Source of the DNA: Bacteroidales bacterium
Lineage (GTDB): Bacteria > Bacteroidota > Bacteroidia > Bacteroidales > Bacteroidaceae
Direction: 5' to 3'
Assembly: GCA_004554665.1 (NCBI GenBank)
Contig: SFKY01000008.1
Location: 1 to 49,138 of the forward strand
Length of the DNA stretch: 49,138 nucleotides
Positions 42,201 to 49,138 of the stretch are shown here, one piece after another (the stretch's first letter is position 1; each line of letters opens with the position of its first letter). The notes under the pieces were generated by a model, which saw only the letters and a program-made list of their open reading frames with translations, searched no databases and was not told the DNA's origin. Position numbers and translations under genes: made by a program.

Positions 42201-42260
42201 TAAGGTGGCATTTACGGGTGCTAAACGCCACCTTTACGACGCTAATCATGGCATTTAGCT
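42201..42260. repeat. Dispersed intergenic repeat, copy C
   Basis: AAGGTGGCATTTACGGGTGC, then CTAAACGCCACCTTTACGAC and GCTAATCATGGCATTTAGC. The GGTGGC and GCCACC parts are inverted to each other, so the unit can form a hairpin. It shares 31 of 32 bp with copy B and the general pattern of copy A. Confidence 0.65.
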
Positions 42261-42296
42261 CTGGGAAATAACATCGCAGTGAAAAACGGAGGTGGG

Positions 42297-44372
42297 CTAT
42301 GGCCGGACTGCCTTGTCGTCGGGGAGGTGGCGATCGGGCGAATAGACGAGGCCATTGAGGGCATGGGTGCCCGCCACGTTGGTCACCACAAAGGTGAACT
42401 GCCACTTGTCGCGCCCCGTGGGTGTCTTAGCCGCATGCGGAAGCCGGAGGAGCACCTTGTTCCACCCCCTTTGCAGTGTGATGGGCACCACGGGGCGGGC
42501 TGTCAGGTTCTCGTTGGCCAGTCCCTGTGTGGCATGGTCCTGCGGGATGGGGCAATCGGTCTGTTGCCAGACGGGAGCCGGAATCTCCTCACCGTTAAGC
42601 CAAACGCGCGAGCCGCGATGGTCCCACTGCCCGGCAGGCGGTGCATACTCATTGCCCGACCGGCTGTAAGTGTAGGTCTCGATTTGCGCCCCTGCCCGCT
42701 GCCTGCGGGGCGAATAGATGTAAGTCCAGGCGTAGGCCGTATAGCCATAGTCGGGCTTGTCGAAGAAAGAGGGCACGGTGGGGTGCCAGATATGGCGCAG
42801 GTAGATGCCGGCTCCTGCGGCCGTGCGCGACCCATAAGTCTGCCCGTTGTAGACAAAGGTATGCGGCAACGGCTCCTGCGTACACTCCTCGGGCGGCAGC
42901 GGCAGCGCACTGTCGTCCCCGTTGGGGATGGGGTCGCTGATACGCCAGTGTACATTGGTCTGGCGTACATAGGCGATGGCGCAATCACGGAGCGCATGGT
43001 CTTTGTGGAAGAGCAGGCGGCGCTCAAAGTCGGCAAACTCATCGTATTCGTCGCCGCTCTCGGGCAGCACCGTGCCTCCCTGCTCGATGTACTGCCTGCC
43101 GCCGCCACACCATGCGCGCTCAGCCGAGGCAAGGATATTGGGATAGATATTGTTTTGCCGCACTATGTCGGCAGGTGTCGGCGTCTTGGTATCATTCCAA
43201 GCCGCACTGATGGTGCCGGCCACCTCGGGGGTGCCCTGCGGCGTATAATAGATGCTGCTGCGGTAGATGCCCACCAGATCGGCATAGACATCGAAGTGGT
43301 TGGTGTAGTTGTACCGGCAGTCGATATTGGGCAGTCCCGGCACCACGCGCCCTGCCGTGGCCCACATTTGCGTCATGTCGCACTGCGCTGCCGTGGGCGC
43401 ACCGTCCATGAGCCGGTTCCAGACTACCACCCGTTTGCCGTGCGTCCGCACATAGTCTGCCATCGTCTGCAAGAAGTCGGGATAAGTGATGCGCACCTCG
43501 TCGCCACCGATGTGCAGGTAGGGCGCAAGGGGGAAGGTGGCCACCACCTCGTCGATAATGCGCTGCAGGGCGGTCACCCCCTGGTCTGTCTGCATGTCGA
43601 AGCCCATGGCCCGGGTAAAGACGTCGCTGTGTCCGGGCATGTCTATCTCGGGAATGACGGTCATACCGCGCTCGGCAGCGTAGGCCTCTATCTCCCGGCA
43701 CTGCTCCTGCGTGTAGTATTGGCCGGGATAGCGCGTGGCATGGGCTGCATCGGTGAGCTGCGGAAAGGCTTTGACCTCGAACCGCCACGCCAGTTTTTCG
43801 GTCATATGCCAGTGAAAGACATTCACCTTGAACCGGGCCAGTCGGTCTATCTCGTCCTTCAGTTCGTCGACGGGCAGGAAGGAGCGCCCCACATCGTGCA
43901 TGAATCCCCTAACCTTAAAGGCGGGCCAGTCGGTGAGGGTCAGCGTCTCGATGGCGGGTGTGCCCCGGTAGCCCTCGGCCAACTGTTGCAGGGTCTGTGC
44001 AGCACGGATGACACCCGTGGGGGTGACAGCCTCGATACTGATGGTGTCGGGGCTGACGCTGAGCCGGTAAGCCTCGTTGGGGAAGAGTGCCACAGCATGG
44101 TCTACGGTACCGGGAATGGAGGGCACCAGCCGCACCCTGACCACTGGCCGGGCCTTAGGGTCAGCCTTGCAACCCGTCTGGGTGAGCACGCGCAACAGAT
44201 AGGCGCAGTGGGTGGGGTCGTCTACATGTAGTGGGCGGCCGAGCGCAAAGGGGGTGAGGTGCGTGGCCGTGACTTTTTGCGGACGGGGCAGCAGGTGGAC
44301 GAGCTTGGCCTCGGCTTGCAGGCCTACGAGGAACAAGAGGATGGTCAGGCAATGTCGATGGATAGGTTTCAT
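42297..44372 (-). CDS. Secreted GH20 beta-N-acetylhexosaminidase
   Basis: 691 residues from the Met at 44372 (MKPIHRHCLTILLFL, signal peptide to about 23; another Met at 44381 is possible). A GH20b N-domain (about 24-145) is followed by the barrel with FHWHMTEKLAWRFE, EIDMPGHSD and HIGGDEV (catalytic D291-E292). The C-terminal 200 residues contain a galactose-binding-like domain (NGEEIPAPVW, RGWNKVLLRLPH). It removes terminal beta-GlcNAc or GalNAc from glycans, typical for host or chitin-type substrates. It is monocistronic. Confidence 0.92.
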   Translation of the reverse strand: MKPIHRHCLTILLFLVGLQAEAKLVHLLPRPQKVTATHLTPFALGRPLHVDDPTHCAYLLRVLTQTGCKADPKARPVVRVRLVPSIPGTVDHAVALFPNEAYRLSVSPDTISIEAVTPTGVIRAAQTLQQLAEGYRGTPAIETLTLTDWPAFKVRGFMHDVGRSFLPVDELKDEIDRLARFKVNVFHWHMTEKLAWRFEVKAFPQLTDAAHATRYPGQYYTQEQCREIEAYAAERGMTVIPEIDMPGHSDVFTRAMGFDMQTDQGVTALQRIIDEVVATFPLAPYLHIGGDEVRITYPDFLQTMADYVRTHGKRVVVWNRLMDGAPTAAQCDMTQMWATAGRVVPGLPNIDCRYNYTNHFDVYADLVGIYRSSIYYTPQGTPEVAGTISAAWNDTKTPTPADIVRQNNIYPNILASAERAWCGGGRQYIEQGGTVLPESGDEYDEFADFERRLLFHKDHALRDCAIAYVRQTNVHWRISDPIPNGDDSALPLPPEECTQEPLPHTFVYNGQTYGSRTAAGAGIYLRHIWHPTVPSFFDKPDYGYTAYAWTYIYSPRRQRAGAQIETYTYSRSGNEYAPPAGQWDHRGSRVWLNGEEIPAPVWQQTDCPIPQDHATQGLANENLTARPVVPITLQRGWNKVLLRLPHAAKTPTGRDKWQFTFVVTNVAGTHALNGLVYSPDRHLPDDKAVRP

Positions 44373-44521
44373 GCGGTGCATAGGGTGATACGGTGAAAGG
44401 AAATAGATACTGAATTGTAGCTACAAAAATCAGAAGAAATCTTGATATATGCAAGGAATCGGACATAAATTTATGCAGCTGCTCTGCTTTTTTTGTTGTG
44501 AAGGCATGTGTCTCGGACCGT
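44373..44521. other. Divergent intergenic region
   Basis: AT-rich leader between the GH20 gene and the promoter-repeat block. A minus-strand TATCTATTTC is a poor -7 candidate for the GH20 gene. No gene is seen. Confidence 0.35.
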
Positions 44522-44688
44522 GGTTTGCACTATCTTTGAAGAATATAGGTGGCACCTCAGCAATAAAAAATGCGAAAAATCTTCGCTTTTCTTTTTTATT
44601 GCATTCGGTTTGTACTATCTTTGCAGAAGATAGGCGGCACCTCGGCAATTAGATCAAGCTCTATTGCGCTCGGTTTGCACTATCTTTA
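44522..44688 (+). promoter_or_regulatory. Three repeated promoter-like boxes before the acyltransferase gene
   Basis: GGTTTGCAC/TATCTTTG at 44522-44538, CGGTTTGTAC/TATCTTTG at 44606-44623 and CGGTTTGCAC/TATCTTTA at 44671-44688. The first two are each followed by AGAAKATAGGYGGCACCTC. Between boxes 1 and 2, CAATAAAAAA and TTTTTTATTG (44561-44570 with 44592-44601) plus GCGAA/TTCGC can form a hairpin. The unit looks tandemly duplicated, with only the last copy next to the gene. Confidence 0.6.
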
Positions 44689-44704
44689 CAACCAAAACGG
44701 AGAT

Positions 44705-45817
44705 ATGGAGAAACAAGAGCGAATCGTCTTTGTAGACTACATCCGCGTGGTGGCCTGCTTCCTTGTGATGCTGGTACACGCCAGTGAGAATTTTTATGCC
44801 GCCGACGCTTCCGGACTGGCCGGCAATGTGTCTATGTTGGCCAACGAGTCCAACAGGTTTTGGGTAGCCTTTTACGATGGCGGCGTGGCACGTACCTGCG
44901 TGCCGCTGTTTATGGTGGTGTCGGCCTTCCTGCTGGTGCCGTTGCGTCCCGGGGTAAGCATGGGGGCGTTTTATCGTCGTCGCTTCCTGCGCATTCTTCC
45001 GCCTATGGCAGTGTTTGCCTTGCTATATTGCTTCCTCCCGTTGGCATGGGGAGGCATGACGTGGGAGCAGTCGTTGTCTGACCTCCAGCGGTTGCCGTTC
45101 AACTTCCCCTCAATGGCGGGGCACCTATGGTTCATGTACCCGCTGATCAGTCTGTATCTTATCATGCCGGTGGTATCTCCCTGGTTGGAGCGGGCCAATG
45201 CGCAGGATGAACGCCTCTTCATCGCCCTCTTCACGCTGTCCACCTTCATACCCTGGCTGCACCGCTTCGTTTCCGACGAGCTGTGGGGCGAGTGTTTCTG
45301 GAATGGTTTCCATGCACTGTGGTATTGTTCGGGTTATTTAGGCTATTTGGTGCTGGCGCACTACATCCGGGTACATCTTACCTGGTCCAGACGCAAGCGG
45401 CTGACCGTGGGAACATTGTGCTTCTTGGCTGGTGCAGCGTTCACGGCATGGTCGTTTTGGTGGAAAGGCGTGCCGAGCCAACTGATTGAGACACCGATGC
45501 TCGAGTGGTCGTGGGAGTTTTGCACCCCCAATGTGCTCTGTGCCACCTTCGGTGCCTTCCTGCTCTTCACCTGCATCCGCCAGCAGCGTGCTCCCAAACT
45601 GGTAAGCAGCCTCTCCCGCCTCTCGTTTGGCATGTACCTCATGCACCTGTTTTTCTTGGCACCCATCGCATCGGCCATTGTAGCCGGCAACCCGGCCCAG
45701 CCGCTGCTGCCGGTGGGTGTGGCCATACCCGCCATTGCCTTGCTCACCTATATTTGCTGTGCCGTGACGACCCGGGTGGTGTCGCTCTTCCCGGGAAGCA
45801 AGTGGATAATTGGTTAA
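44705..45817 (+). CDS. Acyltransferase 3 (OafA/YrhL-type) membrane protein
   Basis: 370 residues from the ATG at 44705; a longer frame to 44570 would translate the promoter repeats and is rejected. It has about ten transmembrane helices, an N-terminal VFVDYIRVVACFLVMLVHASE with the family His, and FYRRRFLRILPP. Such enzymes O-acetylate surface polysaccharides or lipids. The substrate is unknown and no polysaccharide gene adjoins. It ends 62 bp before the next start. Confidence 0.88.
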   Translation: MEKQERIVFVDYIRVVACFLVMLVHASENFYAADASGLAGNVSMLANESNRFWVAFYDGGVARTCVPLFMVVSAFLLVPLRPGVSMGAFYRRRFLRILPPMAVFALLYCFLPLAWGGMTWEQSLSDLQRLPFNFPSMAGHLWFMYPLISLYLIMPVVSPWLERANAQDERLFIALFTLSTFIPWLHRFVSDELWGECFWNGFHALWYCSGYLGYLVLAHYIRVHLTWSRRKRLTVGTLCFLAGAAFTAWSFWWKGVPSQLIETPMLEWSWEFCTPNVLCATFGAFLLFTCIRQQRAPKLVSSLSRLSFGMYLMHLFFLAPIASAIVAGNPAQPLLPVGVAIPAIALLTYICCAVTTRVVSLFPGSKWIIG

Positions 45818-45867
45818 AGGCCGAAAGAATTTAGGCCAAAGCACAGGCACATCTCAAAAAAAATAGC

Positions 45868-45875
45868 TACATTTG
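45868..45875 (+). promoter_or_regulatory. -7 box almost touching the next start codon
   Basis: TACATTTG ends only 4 nt before the ATG at 45880. With normal spacing the transcript would start at or very near the ATG, giving a leaderless mRNA. No -33 TTTG was found. Confidence 0.45.
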
Positions 45876-45879
45876 CAAG

Positions 45880-46488
45880 ATGAAAGTACAAGATACCAAC
45901 CAAGACAGATGGAGTGAGAACGTCATCATCGCCGATGCGGACTATATAGACAAGGTGGCGTTTCATCTCACCGTCAATTTTGAACGCATGTTAGGCCGTC
46001 GCGTTCCTCCCGCCGACTTTGCCCAGTGGGCAGAGTGTGTGGCGCTCGATGGCGGATTGCGTCCCGGTGCGCATCAGACCGATGTGGTGCTGCTCCATGA
46101 CAAGCAGACAGTGCGTATGGAAAACTTCGCCCCCGGCCATCTGGGCAACGAATTGAACGGACAGGCGTTTCAAGGCAATCTGGGAGAATTTTCCATCCAT
46201 GCCTTTCCGGCCGAGGAGATGGTGGACAAGGACAATTTCTATCTCGACACGGTACAGATGGTCTGCGCACAGAAAGAAATCAAGCGCGTGATGCTGGTAC
46301 CCGATGGAGAGAATGCCGAACTTTATACCAAGTTGCGCAACCTGCTGGCCCGTGTGGAGGACGAAGACAAGCGCATCACGGTCTTTGGCATGGAACCGAT
46401 GGCAGGCGGAAACTTCAGGCAGGAGATATTGGGCTATTCGATGCTGCGCGCGTTGGGCATCAAGGCCGAGGAGATTACAGAACAATAA
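45880..46488 (+). CDS. DUF6621-like conserved protein
   Basis: 202 residues, no signal peptide or membrane segment, so cytoplasmic. ENVIIADADYIDKVAFHLTV begins the protein and HAFPAEEMVDKDNFYLDTVQ and RVMLVPDGENAELYTKL are characteristic stretches. I associate it with the DUF6621 family of Bacteroidales, often next to the same dehydrogenase gene, but with moderate certainty. No catalytic motif is visible. It is 32 bp before the dehydrogenase gene and probably co-transcribed. Confidence 0.6.
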   Translation: MKVQDTNQDRWSENVIIADADYIDKVAFHLTVNFERMLGRRVPPADFAQWAECVALDGGLRPGAHQTDVVLLHDKQTVRMENFAPGHLGNELNGQAFQGNLGEFSIHAFPAEEMVDKDNFYLDTVQMVCAQKEIKRVMLVPDGENAELYTKLRNLLARVEDEDKRITVFGMEPMAGGNFRQEILGYSMLRALGIKAEEITEQ

Positions 46489-46520
46489 TACGAATACCAA
46501 ATAATCAATAATAAAAGGAA

Positions 46521-47762
46521 ATGAGCAGAGTATTGATGATTGGCGCCGGTGGTGTCGCTACGGTGGCGGCATTCAAGATTGCGCAAAACACAGACGTGTT
46601 TACCGAGTTTATGATTGCCAGCCGCAGAAAGGAGAAATGCGACAAGCTGGTGCAGGCCATTCATGACAAGGGCTATGACATGGATATACGCACGGCACAG
46701 GTCGACGCCGACGATGTGGAGCAGCTCAAGGCACTCTTCAGCAGCTATCAGCCCGAGTTGGTCATCAACTTGGCGTTGCCTTACCAGGACCTCACCATCA
46801 TGGAGGCTTGCCTGGCCTGTGGCTGCCACTATCTCGACACAGCCAACTATGAGCCCAAGGACGAGGCTCACTTCGAATACAGCTGGCAGTGGGCCTACAA
46901 GGAGCGTTTCGAGCAGGCCGGGCTGACCGCCATCCTTGGCTGCGGATTCGACCCGGGCGTGAGCGGCATCTATACGGCATACGCCGCCAAGCACCATTTT
47001 GACGAAATCCATTATCTGGATATCGTCGACTGTAACGCCGGCAACCACCACAAGGCTTTTGCTACCAATTTCAATCCCGAGATCAACATCCGCGAGATTA
47101 CCCAGAAGGGATTGTACTACAAAGACGGCGAATGGATAGAGACCGAGCCGCTGGAGATTCACAAGGCTCTGACCTACCCCAATATCGGTCCCCGTGAGAG
47201 CTACCTGATGCACCATGAGGAACTGGAAAGTCTGGTGAAAAACTATCCCACCATCAAGCAGGCCCGGTTCTGGATGACCTTCGGCCAGCAGTATCTTACC
47301 TATCTGGACGTGATACAGAATCTCGGCATGTCGCGCATCGACGAAATCACCTACGAGGCACCGCTCGCCGACGATCCCAAGCAGACGGCCAAGGTGAAGA
47401 TCGTGCCCCTACAGTTCCTCAAGGCCGTGCTGCCCAATCCGCAGGACCTCGGCGAGAACTACGACGGTGAGACTTCCATCGGCTGCCGCATCCGCGGTGT
47501 GAAGGATGGCAAGGAGCGTACCTACTACGTGTACAACAACTGCAAGCATCAGGAGGCTTACCAGGAGACAGGCATGCAGGGCGTAAGCTATACCACCGGT
47601 GTGCCGGCCATGATCGGAGCGATGATGTTCCTCAAAGGCCTGTGGCGTAAGCCCGGCGTATGGAATGTGGAAGACTTCGACCCGGATCCTTTCATGGAGC
47701 AGCTCAATCTGCACGGCTTGCCTTGGCATGAGGTGTTTGACGGCGACTTGGAATTATCATAA
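46521..47762 (+). CDS. Carboxynorspermidine dehydrogenase (saccharopine dehydrogenase family)
   Basis: 413 residues with an N-terminal Rossmann motif GAGGVATVAA (8-17) and the saccharopine dehydrogenase fold (CHYLDTANYEPKDEAHF, GCGFDPGVSGIY, DCNAGNHHKAFATNFNPEINIRE). Such enzymes condense aspartate semialdehyde with a diamine to carboxynorspermidine or carboxyspermidine, the alternative spermidine route common in Bacteroidota. The decarboxylase partner gene is not in the window. It is followed by a terminator and recA. Confidence 0.88.
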   Translation: MSRVLMIGAGGVATVAAFKIAQNTDVFTEFMIASRRKEKCDKLVQAIHDKGYDMDIRTAQVDADDVEQLKALFSSYQPELVINLALPYQDLTIMEACLACGCHYLDTANYEPKDEAHFEYSWQWAYKERFEQAGLTAILGCGFDPGVSGIYTAYAAKHHFDEIHYLDIVDCNAGNHHKAFATNFNPEINIREITQKGLYYKDGEWIETEPLEIHKALTYPNIGPRESYLMHHEELESLVKNYPTIKQARFWMTFGQQYLTYLDVIQNLGMSRIDEITYEAPLADDPKQTAKVKIVPLQFLKAVLPNPQDLGENYDGETSIGCRIRGVKDGKERTYYVYNNCKHQEAYQETGMQGVSYTTGVPAMIGAMMFLKGLWRKPGVWNVEDFDPDPFMEQLNLHGLPWHEVFDGDLELS

Positions 47763-47775
47763 CGTAATGACCGAG

Positions 47776-47821
47776 GACGGCGCGGCACGCCATACAGGGC
47801 GCGGCCAAGCCGTCTTTTTTT
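47776..47821 (+). terminator. Terminator between the dehydrogenase gene and recA
   Basis: A GACGGC/GCCGTC stem (47776-47781 with 47809-47814), further GC pairing inside, and an eight-base T-run after it. It ends about 20 bp before the recA start, leaving little space for a recA promoter, which must overlap the hairpin unless recA is read through. Confidence 0.75.
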
Positions 47822-47840
47822 TATACTAATAATACTGATT

Positions 47841-48872
47841 ATGGCAAAAAAAGACACAAGCAACGAAGAACTGCAGCTCGCACAAGAGGGCAAGCTGAAA
47901 GCCCTGCAGGCTGCTATGGCCAAGATAGAGAAAGACTTCGGTAAGGGTTCGATCATGAAACTGGGCGACCAGAATGTCGAGGATGTCGAAGTGATTCCTA
48001 CCGGATCCATCTCCTTGGATATCGCACTGGGAGTGGGCGGCTATCCCAAAGGACGCATCATCGAGATCTATGGCCCCGAGTCGTCAGGTAAGACCACGCT
48101 GGCCATCCATGCCATCGCCGAGGCACAGAAGCAGGGCGGTATCGCTGCCTTCATCGATGCCGAGCATGCCTTCGACCGCTTCTATGCGGCCAAACTGGGT
48201 GTAGACGTGAGCAATCTGTGGATTGCCCAGCCCGACAATGGTGAGCAGGCCCTGCAGATAGCCGACCAGCTGATCAGTTCGGCGGCGGTGGACATTGTGG
48301 TCATCGACTCCGTGGCTGCGCTTACCCCCAAGGCCGAGATCGAGGGCGATATGGGCGACAACAAGGTGGGCTTGCAGGCCCGTTTGATGAGCCAGGCGCT
48401 GCGCAAGCTGACCGCCACCATCTCTAAGACCAACACCACCTGCATCTTCATCAACCAGTTGCGTGAGAAGATCGGCATCATGTTCGGCAACCCGGAGACC
48501 ACCACGGGCGGCAACGCGCTCAAATTCTATGCCTCTGTGCGTCTCGACATCCGCAAGGGGTCGCCCATCAAAGACGGCGACACCGTCATCGGCAACGAGG
48601 TGCGTGTAAAGGTAGTAAAGAACAAGGTAGCTCCACCTTTCCGCAAGGCCGAATTTGAGATTACCTTTGGCGAAGGCATCTCCAAAGTGGGTGAAATCCT
48701 GGACCTGGGCGTGAAGTACGACATTATCCAGAAGAGTGGCAGCTGGTTCTCTTACAACGGGGCTAAACTGGCGCAAGGACGAGATGCCACCAAAGCACTG
48801 CTCAAAGACAATCCCGAGCTCTGTGAGGAGTTGGAGACACTGGTGAAACAAGCCATCAGCGAGGCCGAATAA
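47841..48872 (+). CDS. recA: Recombinase RecA
   Basis: 343 residues. Walker A GPESSGKTT at 78-86, Walker B VDIVVIDSVAAL, INQLREKIG and the L2 loop FGNPETTTGGNAL are all present. It drives homologous recombination and the SOS response. I see no LexA box upstream. A strong bidirectional terminator follows. Confidence 0.97.
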   Translation: MAKKDTSNEELQLAQEGKLKALQAAMAKIEKDFGKGSIMKLGDQNVEDVEVIPTGSISLDIALGVGGYPKGRIIEIYGPESSGKTTLAIHAIAEAQKQGGIAAFIDAEHAFDRFYAAKLGVDVSNLWIAQPDNGEQALQIADQLISSAAVDIVVIDSVAALTPKAEIEGDMGDNKVGLQARLMSQALRKLTATISKTNTTCIFINQLREKIGIMFGNPETTTGGNALKFYASVRLDIRKGSPIKDGDTVIGNEVRVKVVKNKVAPPFRKAEFEITFGEGISKVGEILDLGVKYDIIQKSGSWFSYNGAKLAQGRDATKALLKDNPELCEELETLVKQAISEAE

Positions 48873-48905
48873 CTCCCCATCAGGGGCAACACGACACAAT
48901 AAAAG

Positions 48906-48936
48906 CCTTGGACCGCAGCGGTTCAAGGTTTTTTTT
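48906..48936 (+). terminator. recA terminator
   Basis: A 10-bp stem CCTTGGACCG/CGGTTCAAGG with a 3-nt loop (48906-48928) and eight T residues: a textbook intrinsic terminator 33 bp after recA. Confidence 0.9.
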
Positions 48937-49018
48937 ATTCTCAACTAATTGTTAGAAATGTTTGGATCAATGATTGCCAACAAACCTGTTTGGGATATTT
49001 CTAATGTCCATACCATGT

Positions 49019-49138
49019 TGTGCCCTCATCCTATTCCTATGGTGCCCTCACCCTATCCCTCTCCCACGGGGCAAGGGGAATCCTGCCACATCCCTTTTAC
49101 ACTATAATACTAATCATGGCAGCAAGAGTTCCCTCGCC
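49019..49138. repeat. Palindromic repeat family, copy at the window end (cut)
   Basis: TTGTGCCCTCATCC, GGTGCCCTCACCCTATCCC, TCTCCCACGGGGCAAGGGG and a final GTTCCCTCGCC repeat the building blocks of the 36.9-38.2 kb island. ACTAATCATGGCA inside it also matches the core of repeat copies B and C. It continues beyond the window. Confidence 0.65.

Noticed and set aside
42279..44231. 650-codon open frame antisense to the GH20 gene
   Set aside because: The minus strand carries a full GH20 enzyme with HIGGDEV; the antisense protein is low-complexity in Val, Gly and His and lacks motifs.
44570..44704. N-terminal extension of the acyltransferase
   Set aside because: It would translate the promoter repeats; the ATG at 44705 starts the conserved family N-terminus.

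Overview
The window looks like a chromosomal segment of a Bacteroidales bacterium, most likely Prevotellaceae. Signs are several promoters of the Bacteroidota type (TTTG, about 20 nt, TAnnTTTG), an HU-related DNA-binding protein followed by a 33-residue 'smalltalk' microprotein, the long Bacteroidota form of RluA, DUF6089 and DUF6242 envelope proteins, Ser-type sulfatases, and many secreted glycosidases whose signal peptides end in AQ. Species cannot be set from sequence alone, and no rRNA or tRNA gene was seen.

Layout. 1-3.3 kb: a truncated unidentified gene, HU-like protein plus microprotein, and an AspT-family exporter. 3.5-5.1 kb: a long RluA pseudouridine synthase, convergent with the exporter across a block of GGTAAAA/TTTTACC repeats. 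5.2-12.7 kb (+): sugar kinase, CBM9-like protein, Fur-family regulator, GH3 enzyme, low-molecular-weight phosphatase, secreted phosphoesterase and lactaldehyde reductase FucO. 13.1-24.6 kb (-): seven co-directional genes for secreted glycan degradation: GH29 alpha-L-fucosidase, CBM9/GHL10-type protein, PNGase F-like protein, right-handed beta-helix protein, two Ser-type sulfatases and a beta-propeller glycosidase-like protein. Two terminator-like hairpins divide it, and no SusC/SusD pair is present. 25.0-27.1 kb: XerD (-), then divergent AroQ and an O-methyltransferase (+). 27.1-36.8 kb (-): a compact envelope operon of DUF6242 lipoprotein, DUF6089 barrel, UppS, BamA, three Skp/OmpH paralogues, MurI, RbfA and a LolC/E-type permease, with several start/stop overlaps. 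36.8-38.4 kb: a gene-poor island of palindromic repeats around a DUF559 PD-(D/E)XK-like nuclease gene. 38.4-44.4 kb: a large lipoprotein of unknown family (-), a clan GH-A-like lipoprotein (+) and a GH20 beta-hexosaminidase (-). 44.7-48.9 kb (+): acyltransferase 3, a DUF6621-like protein, carboxynorspermidine dehydrogenase and RecA. The window ends in another copy of the palindromic repeat.

How the parts fit. Fucosidase, sulfatases, PNGase F-like protein and hexosaminidase together suggest attack on sulfated, fucosylated glycans, possibly host glycoprotein glycans; the cytoplasmic kinase and FucO could handle released sugars. This is inference. The best candidate for an undescribed system is the DUF559 gene embedded in and flanked by its repeat family, with related copies elsewhere in the window.
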